DNA of 64,000 nt from NCBI GenBank assembly GCA_035582835.1, contig JAYKAV010002530.1:894359-958358 (forward strand). Direction: 5' to 3'. The DNA comes from Phoebastria nigripes. Lineage: Eukaryota > Chordata > Aves > Procellariiformes > Diomedeidae. Positions 25,722 to 36,148 of the stretch are shown here, piece by piece; positions within the stretch are counted from its first letter, which is position 1, and each line of letters starts with the position of its first letter. The notes beneath the pieces are model-generated. The model made no database searches and had not been told where the DNA came from. It worked only from the letters and a program-made list of their open reading frames with translations. Both the position numbers and the translations under genes were made by a program.

Positions 25722-25842
25722 GGTGCAGATCAGATAAACTAATATTGAGAACAGATGAATCAATATTGTGACCAACAACTGTTAATAGATATAAATTCCT
25801 TAATGCACTCTGGTTAATCTGTTATTATCTCAAACCCTTCNT

Positions 25843-25860
25843 GCCCCACGTTGGGTGCCA
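25843..25860 (-). promoter_or_regulatory. Primer binding site, tRNA-Lys1,2 type
   Basis: The sense strand reads TGGCACCCAACGTGGGGC, 8 bases downstream of the 5' LTR end. It is complementary to the 3' end of tRNA-Lys(CUU) except at one position, where A replaces G, as expected from CpG decay. The same primer is used by foamy viruses, the exogenous relatives of class III elements. The PBS position also fixes the proviral orientation as minus. Confidence 0.8.
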
Positions 25861-25999
25861 AAAAGGACTGTCGTGGTTTAACCCTAGCCAGCAACTGAAC
25901 ACCACACAGCCNCTCGCTCACTCCCGCCACCTCCGGTGGGATGGGGGAGAGAATCGGGAGAATAAAAGTAAGAAAATTCATTGGTTGAGATAAGAACAG

Positions 26000-26005
26000 T
26001 TTAAT
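26000..26005 (-). promoter_or_regulatory. LTR polyadenylation signal ATTAAA (5' LTR copy)
   Basis: Plus-strand TTTAAT, in the same context as in the left LTR. It is expected to be inactive or weak in a 5' LTR. Confidence 0.55.
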
Positions 26006-26020
26006 AATTGAAATAAAGTA

Positions 26021-26047
26021 AAATAATAGTAGTAGTAGTAGTANTAN

Positions 26048-26077
<30 letters not shown>
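26021..26077. repeat. (TAG)n/(TAA)n microsatellite in the 5' LTR
   Basis: TAG units are followed by TAA units, with Ns at 26044 and 26047 at the switch. It sits at the same place as the palindromic GTA/TAC tract of the left LTR but has a different second half. Confidence 0.85.
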
Positions 26078-26079
<2 letters not shown>

Positions 26080-26185
26080 GAATATACAAAGGAAGTGATG
26101 CAAGATGCAATTGCTCACCACCCACTGACTGATGCCCAGCTAGTCCCCGAGCAGCNATCGCTGCCCCCCAGCCAACTCCCTCCAG

Positions 26186-26193
26186 CTTATATA
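26186..26193 (-). promoter_or_regulatory. 5' LTR core promoter TATA box
   Basis: The sense strand reads TATATAAG. This would have driven the genomic RNA of the provirus. It lies next to the divergent patch described under findings. Confidence 0.7.
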
Positions 26194-26448
26194 CTGAGCA
26201 TGTTGTCGTGTGGTGTGGAATACCCCTTTGGCCAGTTTGGGTCAGCTGTCCTGGCTATGCTCCCTCCCAGCTTCTTGTGCACCTGGCAGAGCATGGGAAA
26301 CTGAAAAGTCCTTGACTAGTGTAAGCACTACTTAGCAACAACTAAAACATTAGTGTGTTATCAACATTATTCTCATACTAAATCCAAAACACAGCATATA
26401 CCAGCTACTAGGAAGAATATTAACTCTATCCCAGCCAAAACCAGGACA

Positions 26449-26453
26449 CCAAT
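26449..26453. repeat. Probable target-site duplication, right copy
   Basis: CCAAT directly follows the right LTR and pairs with CCAGT at 21478-21482 with one mismatch. Confidence 0.65.
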
Positions 26454-28477
26454 GTAGTTTAAAATTCTTTCCCTGGGCACGTGTGGCAGCTGATGAATAT
26501 AACANGCTGTGTTATGTTACTGCAAACAATATTTCTCTTTAAAAGAGAAATATACATATGACTTCTTGTAGCTTAAATTTCCTTACCGTTCCTGGACATT
26601 TCTGAGAATTCTGTTAAAGTTGTCATGAACTTCTCTTTGCTCCTGGAAGTTGCCACTTTCTCAATCTGATCTAATTAAATTTGCAGAAAAAAACATCTTT
26701 TTTTTTTTTTTCCCCTCTCTCTATTCTTGAAAGGATTGGGTAAATTATCCCTGGTTTTTTATAGTTACAGCAACCTATGTTAGAGGATTTCCCAGGCATG
26801 TGATTGTGTGATCAAAGTTACCAAGGAAATGAACCACTGCTTAGTCACTACAAGTATTAACTGAATGTAACCAAAATTCCTGTTCATCAGTTCAGCTCCT
26901 TAACTCATGTGCTATCCTTCTACTTTTAATTTGTGAACACAGACATGTACCAATGTGGTTAGGATCCATTTATCACATTTATTGGCTTACTAAAATTAAC
27001 AATGAATACAAAAATCCCTAAATGAAAAAAATATAATTAAATATTTTTATTTTTAAAAAACCTAAATACTAAAACTGTTCAACAGATGACACTTACAATT
27101 AACAGCATCAGAATGATATATGCTGGCTGATGGTCGAGAGGACGTAAGTTGAAGGTTTACGCAAGGCTGATGAGCAGTAAGTTTGAAGCCAGTTTTGATA
27201 AAATGGTGCATCATTATCGTNTATTTGCTGAATATAATCCTATGAGAAGATTTAGAAATTTGATGACAAAATCTGGAAACTTCAGCCAATTTTAAACTCA
27301 TGGAAGATGAAGTTAGCATTTGAAGACTGTTGATTTCAGATTCTTTTGAATGATGACTGTATCAATTAAAACATCACCACTAATAATGGTGTAATCTCAT
27401 CACAAAAAACAACCATTTTTTAGATATGAAAACTAAATGCTGAACCTTAAATTAAGAGACAGCATTGGAAACTTAGTTTCAGCTAAGTTAAAAGATCTCT
27501 ATTGCTAGTTTGGATTTTTTTTTTTCTTGCATCATTATAAATTATCTGGACAGCTGGTAAACAGTAAATTATAAGCTGTGCTTTGCTACCAGCATACAAT
27601 GGGCTTTATTATAGTTGAAGTCATTTAAAAGAGGGTGGTACAGACAGTCTGTTTTTCAAAACACCTTTAATAGTAAATACAAGCAATAAATTTCATACAG
27701 TGAAATCTAATATAACAATGCAACTAGCCTATAGGTCTTAAGATTCACCATCACTACTTAAACCTCCTTGTACCAAACAGCTTTGGTTTGTGTATTGCAA
27801 GCATCAAGAATAAGTTTTAACAAAAGTGTTAAAAGTACAGACATGATATAAATAGCTTCAGCAGTTGGCATGAAATGTTTAAATGATATTGTGCATATGT
27901 TACTGAAACCAATAATATGTTACAGAATTCATTTATTAAACTTTCTGGACAGGAAAAAATCACAGCAGAGTTGAATGGATTTTGCACAAGGATTCTTAGA
28001 ATCAGTCAACAGAAGAAAACAGAAAACTGAGAGCTTTGAAATAAGACAGAAAATGAGAACATTTTATGATACAACCACAGTTGCAATTTTAGCAATTCAT
28101 TTTTCAACAACATAGAGGGGAAGAGCCTCCTTGTTGTGTATATATGCAATCCACATTTGTGTTATATCTGTTTTATTTTATTACTTTAAAAAATGGCAAG
28201 AGATTAAAAAAAGACATCTGATTCTCCTCTGTGCTTCTATCCATTCTTGTGGCATTGTCAGTAGGCTGATTATTGCTCTCTAGGATTTTTCAGCTAATCT
28301 ATACAAGTCACAGGAGACTGCATATAAACTGTGGTGTATCAGAGCTTCTTGGCCTCCAGTCACCCTTCTTGCCCCAGCTGTTTAGCAATCTTTGCACTGA
28401 GAAAGGATTGCGGGTGAATACTTGGGTTGATTTGATGGGTGAACAGTCATAGCGTTTACTGCGTGCATAAATAACAT
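26454..28477. other. Non-coding stretch downstream of the provirus
   Basis: AT-rich sequence with a T-rich run near 26698-26712. I recognise no gene or repeat family. Confidence 0.65.
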
Positions 28478-28540
28478 GGGCCAAATTCATGCTTTGTGTA
28501 ATTCCATTAGAATGGATATGTTTACACCAGGGATCAAAGT
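28478..28540. mobile_element. MITE-like inverted-repeat relic
   Basis: The sequence begins GGGCCAAATTCAT, passes GTGTAATTCCATT, turns at AG, and returns through AATGG...TTTACACCAGGGAT. This imperfect palindrome resembles the short non-autonomous DNA transposon-like repeats with GGGCC...GTGTAA...TTACAC arms found in archosaur and turtle genomes. The family assignment is by memory of pattern and is tentative; the arms have decayed. Confidence 0.45.
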
Positions 28541-30282
28541 AGTTTGCTGGTGGATAAGTGTACACAAGGGCAGCAAATTACCATGGTACCTTCCTTCCCT
28601 GAAGATGTAAAATGTGAAATAGAAATTCCAAGGCCAGCAAAAAAAGATGTTTGATTTATAAAGAATTAACTAAACATTCAGTACTTGAAAAGGTCTGGTG
28701 CTCACTTTGGGATTGTTTTGGACAAATGTAGGTATTCACATGTCTCTGGCCTTTTTTCTTCATAAGTGCAACATCAATTTCATTCTCCAAACAACAGAGG
28801 AGCAATAAACCCATCATCACAGACACTATCACCATCATAAAAGTGTTTTCTTTGTATGCTCTTCATTGGGTTTACCTGTTATCAGCCAATTTTGGCACTG
28901 GACTTACACAACCTAGTCAAAGTATAACATATAAAGAAGAATGTTAAAAAGCAAGCAACTTTCCCTGAAACTTAGGTCTCATGAACTCAATTAATAATTC
29001 TACACATTCATGTGCCTTTTGATGCAGTTCGCATACCAGGAACTTTCTGTCATATATATATGTATGAAATACTGTTGGAGCATTTTATCCACAGTGTAGC
29101 AAATATCAATGCAAGACTTTAGAGGAGGGGACAGTGATTTTATTTAAAATGAAAATTGGAAAAAGACAGGTTTCCCTTACTCTCACTCTCTCTCACTGTT
29201 CCATACTCACAAACACCAGAAGTCTGTGTGGTATCAAAGAAGTCTGTCCTGCTGCCAGGCACCACAGCAGGGGTGTTCAGTCTGTCCAGCCACAGTCAGG
29301 CACCATGTTGCTTGTGTCCACATGTGGTGTCCAGGATCTGTTGCAATGACAAGGAGGACAAAGGATACCAGCTGTTTTGTCCTCACATGTCCTAGGTACT
29401 TCTTATTTTGGTGACTATGCGCAGGTTTGGGATATGTCTTTTTGTACCATTTTGGAGCTGATGGTGATCGGTGTGTCTGTCTTATCTCAACTTCATCACA
29501 CATCAGCAGTCCATACTGTTCTTTGCCTCCACATCTGGATGTCTTGTAAAACTTCAGGTATATGTGCTAGAGTCTTGACAGTGCTCTGTGGCTATTACCT
29601 AGCAGCTGCAGTCTGACCTCTGGTTGCTTCTGTATTTAGCTTGATCCAAAATGTGTTGGAATCACAGAGAACTCTCATATAATGAAAGACTGAATCAGAC
29701 CCACACTTACTTAGTGAAAAGCTATTACTTGTTACCTGACTGGGATAAATTAGACAACTGATCAGTGTCATAGAGCAGAAACATTCCCTAACCCTTTAAA
29801 TAGGCTCCACAGAGTTATTGTTAAGTCCCTTACCTTATATTTAGGCTTTGACACTTGCATCTCATGTAACCTTAATTTAATTAAAAACAAACAAAAAAAT
29901 CCCCTTTGGTTTCTTTCTCTCCCGAGCTGCTGATCTACTGCAGCTTAAAGAGATCAGCTCTGTCCTTCTGTCCTTTTAGCTCATCCATCAGTCATTACCA
30001 GCTTAGAATCATCACCTTCTTTTTTCCACTACTTGACTACTCTGAGGATGGTGTACCGGAGGACAGAGAGAAGGAGACAGGCTGATTTTCGTAAGCTGTA
30101 ACATCAAAAGTTGGAAAGAAATTGTTTTGTTTCTCTAATAAACAGTTATGGTAAATTGACATGGGAGAAACAAAGTATATGAAACTTGAGAGATTATTCT
30201 TCAGAATTCCTTTTTGAAGAGAGAGAGAAAGAGGAAAAGGAGAAAAAGAGCAGAGATTTAGCTTGATGTTGAAAGTATGGAA
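28541..30282. other. Non-coding stretch
   Basis: Includes a slightly GC-richer patch (about 29230-29640) in which several overlapping open frames of 60-90 codons occur on both strands. Overlap in many frames is a sign of composition rather than coding. No gene recognised. Confidence 0.6.
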
Positions 30283-30350
30283 GGGCCAAATATTTTATTG
30301 GTGTAACTGGGCATAACTTGACTGAGTTTCAGTAGAACTCTGTGTATCCA
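30283..30350. mobile_element. MITE-like relic, second copy
   Basis: The pattern GGGCCAAATATTTTATTGG, GTGTAACTGGGCATAAC, GAGTTTCAGT follows the same GGGCC/GTGTAA layout as the piece at 28478. The closing arm is poorly preserved. Confidence 0.4.
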
Positions 30351-33149
30351 TTAATAGTAACTACATTTCAGACACACAAAATGCTTTGTTTAGTCTGCTT
30401 TAAATTCATGGGACTAGAATAGTCTACACCAGACAAAGTTAATAGTGATAAAATGTTTGAAGAGATACAAAGGTTACATAGCAGTAAAGGGCCATAAACC
30501 GTCTTTATATTAGAGGCTGGGAAGGAGAAAACAACTACTACTACAACTACTTTCAGTGCTGCATGAAAAATGGATTATTGTCAGTTGGAATGAAACAAGG
30601 CCATGATCTCAACTAATTCAAAGTTCCTTCCCAGCTTTTCTCTCTGTCTAATCTGTCAGTTTAAAGTTTTATATTACTCTCAGTCCTCTGGATCATGTTT
30701 AGTAAGTTTTTAGTACAACACAACTTTAGATCACATGATCATGAAATAAATTTCTAGATTATGCTAATATGCTCATTAGAGATAGTTGAAAGTTTCTATT
30801 GAAAAAATTTTGGCCTGAAAATTATATTTTGACAAAAATTGTAACTATACATTCATATATATCTCAGTTCTATATAATGCATAACAATTCTTGAAATAGA
30901 ATGATTTCTGAGAAATTAAAATTTTATTTTTATTTGTTTTTCAATGTTTTAGATGCTTCATTTGTTATAAGCAGATATGTGTGTTAGCTACACTTATTTT
31001 ATAACTACTGAAACATTGAATTTATTTGAAGTATTTCCAGATAACAATTTTTCTTGAATAAGACTCATTGTAAACCATAAACCTTAGCTGCATATCTCAT
31101 TAAACAGGAAGGGAGACAATACCTTGATGTAGTACTTCTGATTACAGTGGAGTCATGATTGAATTTGACTCAAATGATATGAAAGTCATAATATTCCCCT
31201 GCTCTACTCTTTTAACATACATATTAGGGATAGGGAAAAATACTAAGGGAAACGTCCTCATCAGTTTTTATCTCATCTTTCTCCCCTTCTTGTCTTGTTT
31301 TTCCCACTGTTCATTTTATTGTCTTTAATAAATGACAAATTTATCAAATACAAACCATCTGTTTTTAGACTGAAACAAGGCTAACATCTTAAATGATTGG
31401 TGATCACCTGTGTCCATGCTGCTTTTCTGTTCCACCATTTGAGATGGTAATAGAAAGTTATAGTAGGTAAACTAGCAAAACACACTTGATTTTTTTTTAG
31501 GACTACTCAGCTGAATGCATTGAGCCTTATTCAGAAAGCACAAGGAGCCTGAAAGGCAGCTTTCAGATTAGGTAAGTTCAGCACCTGGCTGGCAATTAAA
31601 GGGTCTTATAGTTGGTGAGTTCAGGTAGCTCTTTCCTGGAAAACACTGCATTCATGTTCAAAGGAAATTCTTGTTTAATATGAATTTCAGATGTAGCTGC
31701 TTTTCAAAACTTTTGCTGAGAGCCATCCAACATTAGTGTGTCTTTTAGCCCAGTCTCATTGCTTTCTCTTCAATTTATTACAGTTTTATGGAAATTACAA
31801 ATGAGATGTGAGAAGAAAGGGAGAAAAGATTTTTTTGGCAAGCTTTAATATCCTGTTAGCAAGCTCTCCAGAAAGAGTTAAGAAATTTTGATAGTGTGGG
31901 TATTCTTTTTTCCTTCCCTCCATCTTCTTGCTTACTAAAAATAAACTGTATGAAGATACAGTTTCATAGAAAATCACTCTGCAATAAAAAGTGCCCATTA
32001 TAGAGTGTCAATGGATGTGATAACATGCATAATTTACCTCGGGGGAGTATGTAATTAGAAAATTAACCTTTTACATTTCTCTCCTTAATCAGCTGCAACA
32101 AATGACTAGAGAATAACACATTAGCAGCTGCATTTACTGTATTTACATACTATTAATGAGAAACTGAATATGCTTGAAGAGAGGAAAGAGGAGAATTGAG
32201 TCTGTGTCTATGAAAAGTACAGTGGTTGAGATGGCATGGTGGCTCTTTGTATTCTTTTCTTCTTTTCCTTTCATTCTGGCAAAGGTGCATTACCAACTCC
32301 AGGTATCCTAAGGACATGTCAGAGCATCTCAACTTTTCCTGTTTTCAGGAACAAATTTATTTGTCTTGTATTGTATCTTTCTATCATGGTGATCTCCACT
32401 TTGAGAAGATTTTAAAAAAAGGGCTGTTTAGTACCAATTGTAGTAACTTTTTTTTTTTAAAAAAAGATGAATATTTTTCTATTAAGAAATGGATAGACAC
32501 CAATTTCATTATAAAAGAGCTGTCTACAAGTAATAATGTATTTTAATCACTATGAACTTTATCTGAAATTATTCACATAACAAAACTAAAGTCTCCATAT
32601 CTGACTACCAATATCCAGAATATTTTTGTTCCTATATTGTCAGCCATACAAAACCTCATGTCTGTGGTGGTCTCAGAGGAATTTAGGATGATGGCAGGAG
32701 ATATAAATGCCAATAGTGCAATCCTCTCTTTCAGGGTGAGTTATATGTTGTGTTATCATCTATCAGAAATGACAAGAGGTATAAGAGGACCTTCTCCCTT
32801 TTTCCAAGTACTGAACCAAGGTGATTTCTGTCATTCTGAAGAACATTCTTGCCCTTCAACAAGAAATATATGTATTAATTTTCACAGTAAATTTGATAGA
32901 GTTTCACTAGTGGGTGGAAAAAAGTCAGAACAACAAGCAGCAGTCAGGTTCTGGAAGAATAAAGAACTGTTCTGGAAGATGTAGGGATCACAGTATTACC
33001 ATAACTCAGATTGTCCCATGCCCCTCACAGTAAGGAAAAATGAATAATCAGGNAAAATGCTTTCACTGTCACTCTTCAGAATAACTAATGTCTCAGCAGT
33101 GATTCTTTCTTTAGCAGGAAAATTTAGAAGATGGTAACAAGGCAAACTC
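30351..33149. other. Non-coding stretch
   Basis: AT-rich, no gene recognised. The part at 32020-32180 has a density of homeobox-type and E-box-type words noted under findings. The open frames 32226-32546 and 32637-32984 (106 and 115 codons) carry no motif. Confidence 0.6.
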
Positions 33150-33330
33150 AAGAGCTGTGCTTCTCCGCCTGGGTCATGTAATCATGGACAAATCATTTGT
33201 CCTCTCCGAGCTTCAATTTCCTTGTCTATAAAGCTAGGATAATTATAGTCCCTTACCTCACAGGGGTGTTGATTGACTGAATGCATTATTGTTTATAAAA
33301 TGTGCAGTTATAATGGGGATCTGCATCATA
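33150..33330 (+). mobile_element. MIR-type SINE relic
   Basis: The run GGACAAATCATTTGTCC, CTCTCCGAGCTTCAATTTCC, TTGTCTATAAAGC, GGATAATTATAGTCCC, TTACCTCACAGGGGTGTTG and GACTGAATG follows the MIR core and tail in order and spacing. These correspond to the 'gcaagtcacttaacctctctgagcctcagtttcctcatctgtaaaatgggga' type blocks. MIR spread before the amniote radiation, so this is an old tRNA-derived SINE. Its orientation is plus because the blocks read in the usual sense order. Confidence 0.8.
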
Positions 33331-34178
33331 GGCATCTTAGAAACCATAAATAAATTGCGGTTCTATAGACAGCAATTTTACTCAGTTTTTCTCTCCTCTG
33401 TTATGCCTGGAGAATACTCCACAGAAATTCCTCTTTATACAGTTATCTGGGACACCTTATTCTGATTTTGTACTTCACTCATGCTACTTCAGAATTTCAT
33501 TCTTAAAAACATGGTCAGAATCTGACTAGTTGGGCTTGATCAACAGAAAGGCTTAAATGTACATACTAGATTCTGCTGTTGAAGGTGTTCCACTGGGCAT
33601 AAATCACAGTGACTGGGAAGAGAGGGTTCAAGAGGCCCCTTTTCAGGGTTAGGTTCCCTTGAAGGGAGGAGTCCCAGCCCTCAATCTTAGGATTTTATCA
33701 TCTTGTTAATCAGTGAGGCTTAACCTATGGTAAATGAACAGGAGTGTCTCAGACTGGACTGATTGCTACGACCACTAGAAAAAGCACAGTGGTGAAGCAC
33801 CACCATCTCTTCCTTCTCTTGTGACACAATTTTAAATATCAAGCAGCTACATTTGTGCTTTTCAACGTGTCACATCCTGCCAGTGGATTGGGATGTTTCC
33901 TAATGGGAACTAGATCAGGCTCCACAGGCAGCTGCATGCGAAGGAAGTGAAAGCTTTGTCCACTTTCCACCCCTATGGAGGCGAGCTCTCCAGAGTGTAG
34001 ATGTACAGAAAGGCTAAGGTGGATCTTAAGCAGAGCATTTGCTGGTGCACTGACTTTTATCACAATTCTGCAATAATGGTGGTACACATTCACCTAAGCA
34101 CTGTGTGAATAGACACGTAAGTACACTACATGCACATGTAAGTATATGCAGAATCACAGTGTGTCTTAGGTATATGTT

Positions 34179-34222
34179 GTGTGATATTATATACATATAT
34201 GTGTGATATTATATGCATATAT
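34179..34222. repeat. 22-bp tandem duplication
   Basis: The unit GTGTGATATTATATACATAT plus AT occurs twice in direct succession (34179-34200 and 34201-34222), with a single A/G difference. It is followed by further ATGCATAT-type words. Confidence 0.85.
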
Positions 34223-36065
34223 GCATGTATACATGCATTTTTGTTATTATCTCCATGTAAACAATACTTAAAAATAAAACCAACAATCTTCCTGTGCAAA
34301 CATGGGACATATTCCACCAGATCACAGCAATTTAACATCAGTCAGCATGTTGGTTTCATCTACTTGACAGGCCACACCCTAAATATAGTATGACAGGCCT
34401 AAAATAAATCTATTCAGTTTGGTTGCAGAATGTTTTTTCCCCTGGGATATTTAAACTGTTAGCATCATATTCAATAATATTCAACTTTTATCCTGTAGAG
34501 GATAGAAATGCAAAAATAATGCTTAAAAGGTGATCTTCTGGACTGTATTTTATAATCTTCATGGGTTATGATGAATTCTCACATTTTTCATCAATAGGAC
34601 TATAGATGAGTCATCTCATTTAAAATGCTTTGGGTGAAAACAGAGCTTGTAGAATTTCATTTAGTATGTTGTACTGATATGTATTTTTAAACTTAAACAA
34701 GTGCTTCAATTTAACTGTAATTATTAAAGCACTTAAGCAGATGCTGACCTGTTTTTTCTTTTACNGTTGCGTAACAGAGAATATTAGCTGCTTGATATCA
34801 TTTTTGAAATTACAATGGGTCCAATTTATTTCCCCACATAACTTAAAGGTCAGCCCTGATATAAACTGCTGTGTGCAAGGTTCTGAGAAAAATATATTAG
34901 TAAGTCCTATCCTTCAGTACCTAAACAATAGAAATGTCTCTACTGAGACTTGTATTGCAAATTTGATTTTATATAATTAACCAAATCAAAGTAACAATCT
35001 GCTTCATTGAGACATCACACTGAATAGTCATCATAGTTGATAATTTATTTAGTAGCTTGTTAACAAATGAGCTATTCTGGGTGCTATTACTACTATTCAA
35101 TTAATTGAAGTATGGAATAAGAGTACAGTTCATGGACAAGAACACTATTTTTGATCTTCTAATACCACATGCATCAAGTTTCCCATCATTATATCAAAGT
35201 GCTATGCTTTTTTACTAGCAGGAAAATCAATAACCTTGATGATAATTGATGAATGTTAAACATTTTAGAAGTTCAGATAAGCCCTTCAGCTTGTGATACC
35301 TTCATTTAGTTTATTCTGACTTATTTTCTTTTCAGAGAAAGGTGAGAAATTGATGAAAACAAGACAATCATAGGATATTAATTTCAGTCCTCTCCAGACC
35401 AAAGAAGAGAGATACCAATGTAAAAAATGACACAAGAGCATTACCTAGAGTTGAAAAGGCTCCTAAAATTTTAAAGTTTTATTATATCCAATCCTATTCA
35501 TCTAGCTATGATTAACCATTTTGTCAGACCTAGAAGTACTATTTTTAATTTAATATCTTTTACAGCAGTTGCAAAAACATTAAAGGTCCCAGAAAGCTTA
35601 GTGTAATGAACAGGCTCACAGGACATATAAATGCAATGTAGTTCATAGTGTATTTGAAAATGGAAGGCCCTTGTGATGGACTTTTTTTCCTTAGCTCATT
35701 CTGTGATATTTGTGCAAAGTGAACAATGGTTTTTTAACACTGTTATGAGTCAAATGACAAACATCAATGTTGACTAGTCTTTTACAGACTAAGAAGATAA
35801 AATTAAGGTCATGGTTTTACTTTTATTAATATCTAAAATTACTAATATTATTAATACTGTGTCCATACCTGTTACTGGACCATCAGATAAAGCTGATTTG
35901 GCCTGTAATCTGAACACATGAAGTAATTCCTGTCAAGTTAGCCAATGCACTTGGTTTAGAGATTATTCTCACTAGAAGGGGGCAGTTGACACCTGAAAAG
36001 TTACAGTAACGCAAACGTAGGATGATATAAATCCTGTTAGAATAAAATTAACCAGTCAAGAGCTT

Positions 36066-36148
36066 TGGGGTTTTTTTTGTTTTGTTTTGTTTGTATTTGT
36101 TTTTGTTTGGGGTTTTTTTGTTTTGTTTGGGTTTTTTTGGATTTTTTT
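36066..36148. repeat. G/T-only simple-sequence tract
   Basis: Over 80 bases made almost entirely of T runs separated by G or GGG/GGGG blocks (GGGG at 36067 and 36109, GGG at 36129). It includes an imperfect direct repeat of the form GGGGTTTTTTTTGTTTTG. Confidence 0.8.

Larger units (their letters stand above)
21483..26448 (-). mobile_element. ERVL-like (class III) endogenous retrovirus provirus, internally deleted
   Basis: Two near-identical direct repeats of 563 and 580 bp, each bounded by TG...CA on the plus strand, flank a 3,823-bp interior. Read on the minus strand, the interior shows in order a primer binding site, gag-region sequence, the end of reverse transcriptase, RNase H, an HHCC plus D,D,E integrase, and a polypurine tract. 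No env reading frame lies between the integrase and the 3' LTR. The 5-bp duplication, the pol type and the absence of env all point to the ERVL group. The interior is too short for a full gag-pol: protease and the catalytic core of RT are missing, and every frame contains stops or frameshifts. The copy is a non-functional fossil; its LTR promoters could still act on neighbouring DNA. Confidence 0.93.
25869..26448 (-). repeat. 5' LTR of the provirus
   Basis: Plus-strand boundaries are TGTCGTGG and CCAGGACA, identical to those of the left LTR. It is 580 bp long, 17 longer than its partner because of the trinucleotide tract and small indels. It contains a TATA box (26186-26193) and an ATTAAA signal (26000-26005). 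The 21 bases next to the TATA box (26200-26220) differ from the partner at seven positions and lack the CRE-like octamer. Confidence 0.93.

Noticed and set aside
29134..29616. Cluster of overlapping short frames in a GC-richer patch
   Set aside because: Same composition effect, no recognisable protein. A repeat remnant is possible but not supported.
36066..36148. G-run tract as a G-quadruplex
   Set aside because: The G runs are separated by very long T-rich loops and the fourth run is only GG, so a stable quadruplex is unlikely.
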